From positions 496,001 through 560,000 of the forward strand of contig CAWCDI010000001.1 of assembly GCA_963794415.1 (NCBI GenBank): a stretch of DNA of 64,000 nt, in the 5' to 3' direction. Source of the stretch: CAVPTL01 sp963794415. GTDB taxonomy: Bacteria > Actinomycetota > Thermoleophilia > Gaiellales > JAICJC01. This document shows positions 8,963 to 18,241 of this stretch, one piece after another. A program made the translations under genes and the position numbers. The notes beneath the pieces are model-generated. The model searched no databases. It saw only the letters and a list, made by a program, of their open reading frames with translations, and was not told where the DNA came from. How positions within the stretch are numbered: the first letter of the stretch is position 1; each line of letters begins with the position of its first letter.

Positions 8963-10438
8963 ATGGGGAAGACGAAGAAGGCTGGACGTCCGCAGCTGAA
9001 CGGGATCTCGGAGATCCGCGCGTTCCTGCGGACCAACCAGACCCCGGTCTACTTCATCTCGCCGACGGCGTTCAACCTCATGGGGCTCGACCGCTGGGTG
9101 CAGAACCTCTACTACGTCACGTACTTCGACTCGTACGAGGGCGGACACCCCCGGGTGTTCGTCCCCGGCGAGCGTGACGCGCGCGAGTTCACCTCCATGG
9201 AGGAGATCTGTAACTACCTCCTCGGTCACAAGCAGGTCATCGACTTCGTCAAAAGTCACGGACCCGACGGCAAGGCGTGCTTCGTGATGTTCGACGAGGA
9301 GACCGAGCGGCTCGCCGCCGAGGCGGGTCTCGAGGTGATTCATCCCACCGCGAAGCTCCGCGGCCGGCTCGACTCGAAGATCGTCACCACCAAGATCGGA
9401 AACCGCGCCCGCGTGCCCAGCGTGCCGAACGTGCTGGGGAAGGCCGAGAGCTATGCCGAGCTGCGCACGCTGGCCGACGAGGCCGGGCTCGGGGAGCAGC
9501 TGGTGGTGCAGACACCCTACGGCGACTCGGGCCGCACCACGTACTTCATCAACTCCGCGGCCGACTGGGACAGGCACTCCAAGGCGATGGCCGGCCAGCA
9601 GCTGAAGGTGATGAAGCGCATCCGCCCGCTGGAGGTGTGCGTCGAGGCGGTCATCACCCGGCACGGCACGCTCGTCGGGCCCTACGTCGCCTCGCTCGTG
9701 GGCTATCCCGAGCTCACGCCGTATGCCGGCGGCTGGTGCGGGAACGACATCTTTCCCGACGTGCTCTCGAAGAAGCAGCGCAAGAAGGCCTCGAAGATGA
9801 CGCAGCGGCTCGGCGCCGAGCTCGCGAAGGAAGGCTACAAGGGCTTCTTCGAGGTGGACTACCTGCTCGACGTCGATACCGGAGAGCTCTATCTCGGCGA
9901 GCTCAACCCGCGCGTCTCAGGGCTCTCGCCGATCACCCACGTGACGCTCGCGGCCTACGCCGACATGCCGCTCTTCCTGTTCCACCTGCTCGAGTACCTC
10001 GACGTGGACTACTTCATCGACGTGGACGAGATCAACGACCGGTGGTCACGTCTCGCGGCAGACGACGAGTGGAGCCAGCTCATCATCAAGGAGACGGACG
10101 ACCGGGTGGAGCTGCTCACGCGCGCGCCGCGCACCGGCATCTGGCACCTCGACGACAACGGCCAGTTCCGCTTTCGCCGCTGGGCGCACGACTGGCACTC
10201 GATCATTGACGAGTCCGAGGCGTTCTACCTCCGCGTCGCGGCGCCCGGCGACTACCGCTACAAGGGCGCGGATCTGGGCGTGCTGGTCACGCGCGGGCGG
10301 ATGCAGACCGCCGACCATCGACTCACCGACCGCTGTCACACCTGGATCGGCGGCATCAAGAGCCACTACGCCGGCAAGCCGGTGGATGCCGAGATCGACC
10401 GTCCGCCGGTCGATCCCTTCGCGTTCAAGCTGGGCTAG
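8963..10438 (+). CDS. ATP-grasp domain protein (biotin-carboxylase-like ligase, substrate unknown)
   Basis: A 491-residue protein with an ATP-grasp fold, which couples ATP to acyl-phosphate formation and ligation to an amine, thiol or similar group. The central fold spans roughly residues 130-340: LVVQTPYGDSGRTTYF resembles the ATP lid and GELYLGELNPRVSG carries the Mg2+-binding Glu and Asn. The N-terminal 100 residues (FISPTAFNLMGLDRWVQNLY) and the C-terminal 130 residues are not familiar to me. It follows the AT-hook gene and overlaps the convergent PucR gene by 14 bases. Actual substrate, whether peptide, metabolite or protein, is unknown. Confidence 0.75.
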   Translation: MGKTKKAGRPQLNGISEIRAFLRTNQTPVYFISPTAFNLMGLDRWVQNLYYVTYFDSYEGGHPRVFVPGERDAREFTSMEEICNYLLGHKQVIDFVKSHGPDGKACFVMFDEETERLAAEAGLEVIHPTAKLRGRLDSKIVTTKIGNRARVPSVPNVLGKAESYAELRTLADEAGLGEQLVVQTPYGDSGRTTYFINSAADWDRHSKAMAGQQLKVMKRIRPLEVCVEAVITRHGTLVGPYVASLVGYPELTPYAGGWCGNDIFPDVLSKKQRKKASKMTQRLGAELAKEGYKGFFEVDYLLDVDTGELYLGELNPRVSGLSPITHVTLAAYADMPLFLFHLLEYLDVDYFIDVDEINDRWSRLAADDEWSQLIIKETDDRVELLTRAPRTGIWHLDDNGQFRFRRWAHDWHSIIDESEAFYLRVAAPGDYRYKGADLGVLVTRGRMQTADHRLTDRCHTWIGGIKSHYAGKPVDAEIDRPPVDPFAFKLG

Positions 10439-11570
10439 AGACGGGCTCGAGCCGGCGGTCGCCGCCGCTCAGCTGCGCCGCGCGGAGCGCCAGCCAGAGC
10501 TCCAGCCGGTCGCGCGCGTCCGAGAGGTCGCGCCCCGTGAGCTGCTCGATCTTGCGCACCCGGTAGCGCAGGGTGTGGCGGTGGACGTCCATCGCGGTGG
10601 CCGCCTCCGCCCACCGGCCGTTGGCCTCGATGTAGGCCCGGAGGGTCTCGATGAGCGCCGAGCCGTGCACGGTGTCGTGGGTGATGAGCGGGCCGAGCAC
10701 TGCGTCGCAGTAGAGCTCGATTGCCCGCTCGTCTTGCAGCGACAGGAGGAGCTGCATCGACCCGAGCTCGCGGAACGTCGCCACCGCCGGCTGCTCGCCG
10801 GACATGTGCGTATCCAGGGCATAGAGCGCCTCGTCGTAGCAGCGCGGCAGCTGGGCGGCGTCCTCGCGCACCCGGCCGACGCCGGCGGCTGCGGCGGCGC
10901 TCGACTCGAGCAGCTCGCCGGCCCGCGCCTCGGCCACCTCGTCGTCCTCGGCCTCGATCAGCACCGCGACGATGCCGTCGCGCACGCTGGTGGGCCCGGA
11001 GCCGGCCGCGGCGTCGGCAACGCGCGTAAGCGCTGCGGCGCCGTCTCCCTGGGCCCGGAGCATCACGAAGGTGAGCGGCAGCGTGCCTTTCAGCCCGAAC
11101 GCCCGCGTGCGGCGGCGAAGCTCGCGCGCGCTGATGTCGCCCGTGACGATGGCGTCAACCAGATCGCCCGCCAGGCGCCGCTCGGTCTCGGCCACGCGCT
11201 GGTTGGAGAGGCCCGTGTACACCGCCTCGGTGAGCGCGATGAAGGGCACGCGGTAGGGGATGGTGAAGATGGGGAACCCGAGCCGGTCGGCAGCGGTGCG
11301 AGCCGCCCCGGGCAGCTCCTCGAACCCGAACCCGAGCCCCAGGCCGAGGCCTGCGAGGCCGCGGCCCGCCAGCAGCTCGACGTAGGCGGCGGGATCGCTC
11401 TCCAGCGGCTGGCCGGTGGTGAGCAGGAGCTCGCCGCCGCGAAGCCACGGAGTGGGGTCGGCCAGCTCGGAGCTGTGCACCCAGCGGACCGGCACCGACA
11501 CGTTGCCGGCACCGGCCACCAGGGTCAGCTCGAGCTGCTCGAGCGCGAGGATGTCTGCGACTGTCAGCAT
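10425..11570 (-). CDS. PucR-family transcriptional regulator
   Basis: DNA-binding regulator of 381 residues. The N-terminal PucR domain begins MLTVADILALEQLELTLVAG and has the RWVHSSELADPTPWLRGGEL signature. The C-terminal PucR-type HTH reads LRAYIEANGRWAEAATAMDV, then HRHTLRYRVRKIEQLTGRDL. Family members sense purine or amine catabolites and often control nearby catabolic genes. It ends head-on into the ATP-grasp gene and lies 10 bases downstream of an aminotransferase on the same strand, so it probably regulates amine or GABA breakdown here. Ligand is not evident. Confidence 0.9.
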   Translation of the reverse strand: MLTVADILALEQLELTLVAGAGNVSVPVRWVHSSELADPTPWLRGGELLLTTGQPLESDPAAYVELLAGRGLAGLGLGLGFGFEELPGAARTAADRLGFPIFTIPYRVPFIALTEAVYTGLSNQRVAETERRLAGDLVDAIVTGDISARELRRRTRAFGLKGTLPLTFVMLRAQGDGAAALTRVADAAAGSGPTSVRDGIVAVLIEAEDDEVAEARAGELLESSAAAAAGVGRVREDAAQLPRCYDEALYALDTHMSGEQPAVATFRELGSMQLLLSLQDERAIELYCDAVLGPLITHDTVHGSALIETLRAYIEANGRWAEAATAMDVHRHTLRYRVRKIEQLTGRDLSDARDRLELWLALRAAQLSGGDRRLEPVSSPA

Positions 11571-11580
11571 CGCGGTGCGA

Positions 11581-12984
11581 TCAGGTCGCGATGGTCTCGC
11601 GGCTGCGCGACTTCGACATCTCGTTCCAGGCCTCGTCCAGCACCTTGTCGAGCACCCCGTGGATGTAGTCGAGGTCTGTGCGGGTCGCGACGAGCGGCGG
11701 GGAGAGCTGGATCACCGGATCGCCGCGGTCGTCTGCGCGGCAGATGAGCCCCGACTCGAAGAGGCGCCCGGACAGGAAGCCGCGCAGCAGGTGCTCGGCC
11801 TCGGCGTCGGAGAACGTCTCGGTGGTGTCCTTGTCCTTCACCAGCTCGAGCGACATGAAGTAGCCCGCGCCGCGCACATCGCCGACGATCGGCTTGGTGC
11901 CGAGATCCTCCAGCAGCGAGCGGAAGTACGGCTCGTTCGCCTGGACGTTCTCGAGCACGCGCTCGCGCTCCATCACCTCGAGGTTCTTGAGGGCGACCGC
12001 TGCAGCCACCGGGTGGCCGCCGTAGGTGATGCCGTGGAGGAACATGTTGTGGCCCTCCAGGAACGGCTCGGCGACCTGGTCGGTCATGATCACGCCGCCC
12101 AGCGGGACGTGGGCCGAGCCGATGCCCTTGGCGAAGGTGACGATGTCGGGCCGGATGTCGTAGCGCTCCGACGCGAACCAGTGGCCGAGCCGGCCGAAGC
12201 CGGTGATGACCTCGTCGGCGACCAGCAGGATGCCGTACTGCGAGCAGATCTCACGCACGCCCTGGAAGTACCCGGCGGGCGGGGTGAAGGTGCCGCCGGC
12301 GTTCTGCACCGGCTCCATGAAGACCGCTGCGACCGTCTCGGGATCCTCCTGCTCGATCACCTCGCGCAGCTCGTCGAGCAGGAACGCGGTGAACTCCTCC
12401 TCGGACTCGCCGACGGGGCGGCGGTAGGAGTTGGTGTTGGAAACGTGGTAGACGCCCGGCATCAGCGGCTCGAACGGCGTCTTCAGCGACGAGATGCCCG
12501 TCAGCGAGAGCGCGCCGTAGGTGGTGCCGTGGTAGGCGATGCGCCGCGCGATCATCTTGAACCGGTTCCGCGCGCCGTGCAGCTGGTGGTACTGCTTGAC
12601 GAGCTTGATGATGGCCTCGTTGGCCTCGGAGCCGCCGGAGACGAAGAAGGTGCGGTTCAGGTCGCCCGGTGCGATCTCGGCGACCTTGCCGGCCAGCTCG
12701 ATCGCGCGCGGGTGGGCGTAGTTCCAGTTGGTGTAGAACGGCAGCTCAGCCATCTGCTTCGCGGCCGCCTCGCCCAGCTCGGCGCCGTGGCTGTAGCCGA
12801 TCTGCGTGCAGAAGAGCCCGGAGAGCCCGTCGAAGTACTTCTTCCCGTTGGTGTCGTAGAGCCAGCACCCCTCGCCGTGGCTGATGACCGGGATCTCCTC
12901 GGTCTGGTAGGAGCTCTGGCGGGTGAAGTGCATCATCAGATGGCGCTTGGCCGTCTCCTGAAGCTGCGCGTGATCTGAGGACAT
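11581..12984 (-). CDS. Class III PLP-dependent aminotransferase (omega-amino acid/polyamine type)
   Basis: Transfers the amino group of an omega-amino acid or diamine (for example putrescine, GABA or beta-alanine) to pyruvate or 2-oxoglutarate. The 467 residues include FVSGGSEANEAIIKLVKQY, ARRIAYHGTTYGALSLTG, the ADEVITGFGRLG aspartate motif and the PLP-lysine region DIVTFAKGIGSAHVPLGG. It groups best with the putrescine/beta-alanine-pyruvate aminotransferases, but substrate cannot be fixed from sequence. It is divergent from gabT across a 139-base promoter region holding a 19-bp palindrome, and probably shares a transcript with the PucR gene. Confidence 0.9.
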   Translation of the reverse strand: MSSDHAQLQETAKRHLMMHFTRQSSYQTEEIPVISHGEGCWLYDTNGKKYFDGLSGLFCTQIGYSHGAELGEAAAKQMAELPFYTNWNYAHPRAIELAGKVAEIAPGDLNRTFFVSGGSEANEAIIKLVKQYHQLHGARNRFKMIARRIAYHGTTYGALSLTGISSLKTPFEPLMPGVYHVSNTNSYRRPVGESEEEFTAFLLDELREVIEQEDPETVAAVFMEPVQNAGGTFTPPAGYFQGVREICSQYGILLVADEVITGFGRLGHWFASERYDIRPDIVTFAKGIGSAHVPLGGVIMTDQVAEPFLEGHNMFLHGITYGGHPVAAAVALKNLEVMERERVLENVQANEPYFRSLLEDLGTKPIVGDVRGAGYFMSLELVKDKDTTETFSDAEAEHLLRGFLSGRLFESGLICRADDRGDPVIQLSPPLVATRTDLDYIHGVLDKVLDEAWNEMSKSRSRETIAT

Positions 12985-13021
12985 GCGGGCCGATCCTTTC
13001 GGGTGTGACGCCGGGGGCGGT

Positions 13022-13040
13022 ATTGGACAGACTGGCCAAT
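13022..13040. promoter_or_regulatory. Candidate operator between two divergent aminotransferase genes
   Basis: ATTGGACAG-A-CTGGCCAAT is an inverted repeat with 9-base arms, one mismatch and one central base. It sits between the start codons of the class III aminotransferase (minus) and gabT (plus), where one dimeric repressor or activator could serve both. The neighbouring PucR regulator is the obvious candidate. A TATACT -10 box for gabT follows about 40 bases downstream. Confidence 0.45.
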
Positions 13041-13123
13041 GCTACCAGCAATGCAGGGCACATATCGCGTGATCGCTTATACTCGACGGCGCATTCCTAC
13101 TGACAGCATCCGGGGGTATCGAA

Positions 13124-14420
13124 ATGGCCGTTTCCGTCTCAGGTTCACGCACACAGGCGCTTCGCGAGCAGCGTGACAAGTACGTTGCAAAGGGCGTCTC
13201 GGTGCAGCCGATCTTCGCGCAGAGCGCGCACGGCACCCGCCTCGTGGATGTTGACGGCAAGGAGTATCTGGACTTCGCCGGCGGGATCGGCGTGCTCAAC
13301 CTGGGCCACACGCCCGACGCCGTGGTCGCAGCCATCAAGGAGCAGGCCGACGCGCTGCTGCACTCGTGCTTCCCGGTCGCCGGCTACGCGCCGTACATCG
13401 ACGTCTGCCAGCTGCTGGTCGAGAACACTCCCGGCAGCCACGAGAAGAAGGCGCTCCTGGTCAACTCCGGCGCCGAGGCGGTGGAGAACGCGGTCAAGAT
13501 CGCCCGCTACACCACGGGCCGCGACGCGGTGATCACGTTCGACCGCGGGTTCCACGGCCGCACGCTCCTGACGATGACGCTCACGTCGAAGCTCGTCTAC
13601 AAGCGCGGCATGGGCCCCTACGCGCCCGAGGTGTACAAGGCCCCGGCGCCGTACCCGTATCGCGACATCTCCACGGAGGACGCGCTGGCAGGCCTCGACT
13701 GGATGTTCAAGGCCACCGTCGATCCGCAGTCGGTCGCGTGCATGATCATCGAGCCGGTGCAGGGTGAGGGCGGGTTCACGGTGATGCCGCCCGAGTTTCT
13801 GCGCGGCCTGAAGGCGCGGTGCGAGGAGCACGGCATCCTCTTCATCGACGACGAGGTGCAGTCCGGAATGGGCCGCACCGGCAAGCTCTGGGCCATCGAG
13901 CACTCCGGCGTGGTGCCCGACCTCATCACGGTCGGCAAGTCGCTGGCCTCCGGCATGCCCCTCGCGGGCGTCGTCGGGCGGGCCGACGTCATCGACAAGG
14001 TGCATGCGGGCGGCCTGGGATCCACCTACGGCGGCAACCCTGTGTCCTGCGCCGCGGCGGTCGAGAGCATCAAGGCGATCGCCGACCCGGCGTTCCTGCA
14101 GGCCGCGACCGACCACGGGATCACCATCCAGCGGCGCCTGAACGAGATGGCGGAGCGCATCGACTGCATCGGCGAGGTGCGCGGAATCGGCCCCATGGCG
14201 GCCATCGAGCTGGTCGAGGACAAGGCCACCAAGGCGCCGGCAGCGGCCATCACGACGGCAGCTGTCGCGGGTGCGCTCGACCGCGGGCTCATCTTGCTGA
14301 AGACCGGCATTCTCGACAACGTGCTTCGGATCCTGGTGCCCGATTAATGCCTCCGAGGCGGATCTGGGCCGGGGATTGGACATCCTCGAGGAGTCGCTCA
14401 CGGCCGCTGCGGCAAGCTGA
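13124..14420 (+). CDS. gabT: 4-aminobutyrate aminotransferase, with apparent frameshift near the C-terminus
   Basis: Converts GABA and 2-oxoglutarate to succinate semialdehyde and glutamate with PLP. Conserved parts include LVNSGAEAVENAVKIARY, GFHGRTLLTMTLTSK, IEPVQGEGG, FIDDEVQSGMGRTG and the PLP-lysine segment LITVGKSLASGMPL. The uninterrupted frame stops at 14347 after RILVPD, giving 407 residues, about 25 short. In the next frame the expected family ending follows at once: NASEADLGRGLDILEESLTA, to a stop at 14418-14420. Deleting one C from the CCC run at 14339-14341 restores a 431-residue protein. A sequencing error or a recent mutation is likely. Confidence 0.88.
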
Positions 14421-14496
14421 CGAGCTTGTAAACATTTAGTAACTACCTGTCCGTTATGGCGCACACCGTCGGATGGGTTTGGTAGCGTCACACCCC

Positions 14497-15645
14497 ATGT
14501 TCGCCCGAGGCCAAATGCGTCGGCACCAGATGCTGCGCACGACCCGAGCGGCATGGGTAGCCCTCATGCTGTCGATGACCATCGTTCTTGCCGTCACGGC
14601 AGCGACGGCTTCGGCCGACACCGTTTCCAGCCTCAAGGCCCAGGCAGCGGCGGCCGAGGCGCATGCCAATGCGCTCTACGCCGTGTCCGAGCAGAAGGTG
14701 CAGGCCTACGACGCGGTTCACACCAAGTACCTGAACACGAAGGCCAGGTACCAGGCGACGCTGGCGGCCCTGAAGATCGCCAGGCAGAACCTCAAGGCCT
14801 CCCAGGCCCAGCTGGCTGCGAGCCTCACGCGCTCCTACAAGGCCGGCGACCCCGACCCGGTGGCCTACATGCTGGCGGCCAAGTCGGTGAGCGATCTCGT
14901 TGACCAGGTGCAGCTCTACGACCGTGCCAACGTCGACAACACCAAGCTGCTCGGCCAGGTCACGACCTACAAGAAGCAGATCGCCACCCAGAAGGCGACG
15001 CTCCAGAAGCAGACTGCCGACCTCGCGTCCCAGGACGCCGCGTCGCAGCAGGCGAAAGATTCGGCCATCGCGAGCCTCCATTCGGCGCAGGCGTACACCG
15101 CCAACCTGAATGCCCAGGTGCGTCACGCCATCCAGCAGCAGCAGGCCGCCCGCGCAGCAGCCGCCGCCCGGGCTGTCGCAGCCCAGCAGCAGGCCGCCGC
15201 GACGGCAACGTCCACGCAGACGACCACCACTACCACCTCGACGGGTGGCGGCGGATCCAGCAGCGGCGGTGGCAGCGGGTTCAACGGCTCCGCGCCGGGC
15301 AACTCGGTGGGCGGCCAGGCCGTCTCCATCGCCGAGTCCTACCTCGGAGTGCCGTACGTCTACGGCGGGGCGAGCCCGTCCGGCTTCGACTGCTCCGGCC
15401 TCGTGATGTACGTCTACGCGCAGCTCGGCATCTCGCTTCCGCACAACGCGGCCGCGCAGTACGCCTCGCTGCCGCACATCTCGCGGAGCCAGCTGCAGCC
15501 TGGCGACCTCGTCTTCTTCTACGGCTTCGGCCACGTCGGCATCTACGTCGGCGGCAACACCGTCATCCACGCGCCGCACACGGGCACGGTCGTCCAGTTC
15601 GAGAACATGGACTACATGGGCCCCATCGCGTACGCCCGCCCGTAG
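14497..15645 (+). CDS. Secreted NlpC/P60 peptidoglycan endopeptidase with N-terminal coiled coil
   Basis: Cell-wall hydrolase of the RipA type, cleaving gamma-D-Glu-diaminopimelate bonds in stem peptides. After a signal peptide (AWVALMLSMTIVLAVTAATA) comes a coiled-coil region of about 180 residues, a Thr/Ser/Gly-rich linker, and a C-terminal NlpC/P60 domain. The catalytic Cys is in FDCSGLVMYVY and the His in GHVGIYVGG, followed by VIHAPHTG. An ATG at 14473 is in frame, but TAGCGT at 14483-14488 sits 8 bases before the ATG at 14497, so a leaderless start there is preferred (382 residues). Confidence 0.92.
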   Translation: MFARGQMRRHQMLRTTRAAWVALMLSMTIVLAVTAATASADTVSSLKAQAAAAEAHANALYAVSEQKVQAYDAVHTKYLNTKARYQATLAALKIARQNLKASQAQLAASLTRSYKAGDPDPVAYMLAAKSVSDLVDQVQLYDRANVDNTKLLGQVTTYKKQIATQKATLQKQTADLASQDAASQQAKDSAIASLHSAQAYTANLNAQVRHAIQQQQAARAAAAARAVAAQQQAAATATSTQTTTTTTSTGGGGSSSGGGSGFNGSAPGNSVGGQAVSIAESYLGVPYVYGGASPSGFDCSGLVMYVYAQLGISLPHNAAAQYASLPHISRSQLQPGDLVFFYGFGHVGIYVGGNTVIHAPHTGTVVQFENMDYMGPIAYARP

Positions 15646-15658
15646 CGCTCGTACAGCG

Positions 15659-16369
15659 CTAGCGGGAGTGACGCTCGAGCCAGCGCGCCAGCGTGTCGCC
15701 GGTGTCGATCACGTGGGCCTGGAGCCGCTTCCGCGCCTGTCGCGGCTCGGGAGCGTTCATGAGCCGCACGATGCGGTCGTGGTCGTCGATCGACCGCACG
15801 ATGATGCCCGGGTCGTCGCCGAAGGTGTGCCACGCGAGTGATCGCGGCACGCGGTTGGCCAGCGACTGCACGGTCTCGCGGAGCGGGGGGCAGTTGGCGG
15901 CGGCGAGGATCACGTTGTGGAAGAGCTCGTTGGCCTGCGACCACTGCTCCTGGATGATCGCGCGCTCGGCGTCGTCCATGTGGGGCGAAGCCTGGTGGCG
16001 CTCGTATCCGGCGCGCAGGAGCGACTGGGCGGTCTCGAGGTCGGCGTTGTCATAGCCGGTGAGGCGGCCGGCTGCCCGCTCGGCGGCGAGGCCCTCCAGC
16101 TCGGCGCGCACCAGGAAGATGTTTCGGCACTCCGAGGGCGTGAATCCGCGCACGAGCGCACCGCGGTGCCCGAGCTGCTCGACCAGGCCGATCGCCTGCA
16201 GCTGGCGCAGCGCCTCGCGGATGGGAGTGCGGCTCACGCCGAACCGCGCGGCCAGGTCTTCCTGGCGCAGGCGGGTGCCCATCGGGATCTCGCCGGTCAT
16301 GATCTCGACCTGGAGCGCGCGGGCCAGATCGTCGGCGCGGCTGAGGCTGATGGGCTGGGTTCGGGCCAT
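15659..16369 (-). CDS. GntR-family regulator, FadR/FCD subfamily
   Basis: Ligand-responsive repressor of 236 residues. The N-terminal winged helix has GTRLRQEDLAARFGVSRTPI followed by REALRQLQAIGLVE. The all-helical FCD effector domain holds the metal-binding pattern (Asp, then histidines in ANELFHNVILAAANC and the HDRIVRLM segment). It is divergent from the nitrite/sulfite reductase, and palindromes that fit GntR sites lie in the shared promoter region, so it probably controls that gene and itself. The effector, likely a small carboxylate, is unknown. Confidence 0.9.
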   Translation of the reverse strand: MARTQPISLSRADDLARALQVEIMTGEIPMGTRLRQEDLAARFGVSRTPIREALRQLQAIGLVEQLGHRGALVRGFTPSECRNIFLVRAELEGLAAERAAGRLTGYDNADLETAQSLLRAGYERHQASPHMDDAERAIIQEQWSQANELFHNVILAAANCPPLRETVQSLANRVPRSLAWHTFGDDPGIIVRSIDDHDRIVRLMNAPEPRQARKRLQAHVIDTGDTLARWLERHSR

Positions 16370-16425
16370 TTCTCCGATGCTACCAGGGGCTCAGTGGCTA
16401 CACCCACACACTTGTATCCTGACTT

Positions 16426-16454
16426 TTGCAGTTTGGATCCAAAGTCGGTAGGGT
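16426..16454 (+). promoter_or_regulatory. Reductase promoter with a palindromic operator in its spacer
   Basis: TTGCAG (16426-16431) and TAGGGT (16449-16454) are separated by exactly 17 bases. The first 12 of those, TTTGGATCCAAA, are a perfect palindrome. A related half-site TTGTATCC lies at about 16412. A repressor bound here would block RNA polymerase directly; the adjacent divergent GntR protein is the likely binder. Confidence 0.5.
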
Positions 16455-16497
16455 TCGATCCCAGTTCACTTCTGATATTTCCTCTGGAGGATCGACG

Positions 16498-18154
16498 TTG
16501 TCCACGACTCCTGTGAAGCTTCCCGAAATCGAGCACATCAAGAGCCGCAAGAACGGGCTCGACGTGCTCGCCGACATCTACCGCTACGCCGAGCTCGGCT
16601 TCGATGCGATCGAGCCCGATGACCTGGCGCTCTTTCGCTGGTACGGCGTCTACACCCAGCGCGCGGAGGAGTCCGCCGCCTCGAACGACCCGGGCCCGTC
16701 CGAGGACACCGACGGCAACTTCATGCTGCGGGTCAAGTTCCCCGGCGGCCGCGTCAGCTCCGACCAGCTGCGCACCATCGGCAAGCTCTCGGAGCGCTAC
16801 GGCCGCAGCATGGGCGACATCACCACGCGCCAGAACATCCAGCTGCACTGGCTGCCGATCGAGGACATCCCGGTGGTGCTCGACGAGCTGAATGCCGCCG
16901 GCCTCTCGTTCACGCAGGCCTGCGGTGACGTGTGGCGGAACATCGTCGGGTGCCCGCTGGCCGGCGTGGACGGGCACGAGCTGCTCGACTCGCGGCCGGT
17001 GATCGACGACCTCGAGCGCACGTTCGTCGGCGATCGCCGCTTCTCGAACCTGCCGCGCAAGTTCAAGGTGTCGGTGTCGGGCTGCCTCCACGGCTGCGCG
17101 CAGCACGAGATCAACGACCTCGCGCTCGTCGCCGTCGACAAGGACGGCGAGATCGGCTACGACGTGTGGGTCGGCGGCGGCCTCGGCGCCTCGGCGCACA
17201 TCGGCCGCCGGCTCGACGTCTTCGTGAAGCCCGAGGACGCCGCCGAGATCTGCGCGGTCATCACCGAGATCTACCGCGACGAGGGAAAGCGCACCAAGCG
17301 CACCCGCGCGCGCATCAAGTTCCTCGTGGACGAGTGGGGCCCGGAGCGGCTGCGCGACGAGGTCGAGGCCAAGATCGGCCATCCGCTGTCGCGGTCGGTC
17401 GAGCCGCCGGCGCCCATCGATCCGCACCGCGACCACCTCGGCGTGCACCCGCAGGGCCAGCCCGGCCTCTACTACATCGGTGCGACCACGCTGCGGGGCC
17501 GGTTCACGGCCGATCAGATGATCGGTGTCGCAGACATCGCCGACCGGTTCGGCTCGGGCGAGATCCGCTGCACCAACCGCCAGAACCTGATCGTGCTCGA
17601 CGTACCCGACGCCCAGGTGGAGGAGGCCGCTGCATCGCTGGCCGACCTCGGCCTGCCGACCGAGGCATCGACGTTTCGCCGCGGGATCATCTCGTGCACC
17701 GGCATGCAGTTCTGCAAGCTCGCGATCGTCGAGACCAAGGACCGCGCCGCCGAGCTCATCGATCACCTGAGAGCGCCGCGTGGGCGACGTGGCGGGTTCG
17801 CTTCGCATCAACCTGAACGGGTGCCCCAACGCGTGCGCCCAGTACCAGATCGCGGACATCGGGCTGCAGGGCGGCATCGCGAAGCTCGAGGACGGCACCA
17901 AAACGCAGGGCTTCATCCTGCACATCGGCGGCCACCTCGGGCCCGACGCCGGCTTCGGCCGCAGGGTCTCGAACAAGGCGATGCCGGCCGACGACATGAA
18001 GTACGCCGTCGAGCGGATCGTGCGGGCCTATGCGGACGAGCGCGGGGTGGACGACACCTTCTCGGACTGGTCACTGCAGCAGACCGACGTGCGGCTGGCA
18101 GGGCTTGCCGGCGTGCCGGTCGGCCGTGAGCGCAAGGCCGAGGCGGTCGCCTGA
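16498..18154 (+). CDS. Siroheme nitrite/sulfite reductase (ferredoxin type), apparent frameshift
   Basis: Six-electron reduction of nitrite to ammonia or sulfite to sulfide using siroheme and a [4Fe-4S] cluster. Both half-repeats are visible, with RQNIQLHWLPIEDIP and CTNRQNLIVLDVPD. The cluster ligands are C400 and C406 (SCTGMQFCK) and, after the break, C442 and C446 (NGCPNAC). The frame fails at codon AGA 17770-17772; removing the A at 17770 gives HLERRVGDVAGS and a 551-residue protein ending at 18154. The start is TTG with GGAGG 7 bases upstream. Nitrite versus sulfite cannot be decided: no assimilatory partner gene is adjacent. Confidence 0.88.
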
Positions 18155-18167
18155 GTCGCCTCGTCCT

Positions 18168-18197
18168 TTGACGAAACGCGGTGCTCTTGACTACCAT
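18168..18197 (+). promoter_or_regulatory. Promoter of the SAM riboswitch-thrC transcript
   Basis: TTGACG (18168-18173) and TACCAT (18192-18197) are 18 bases apart. The predicted transcript start near 18204 leaves about 38 bases before the riboswitch P1 stem. Confidence 0.5.
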
Positions 18198-18241
18198 GAG
18201 GGAGCTAGTTGTCGTGCGGCCGGGTTGATCCCCGGCAGGTA

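Noticed and set aside
14348..14496. Cyclic di-AMP (ydaO) riboswitch before the NlpC/P60 gene
   Set aside because: This class often precedes actinobacterial wall hydrolases, but none of its conserved core segments is visible here.
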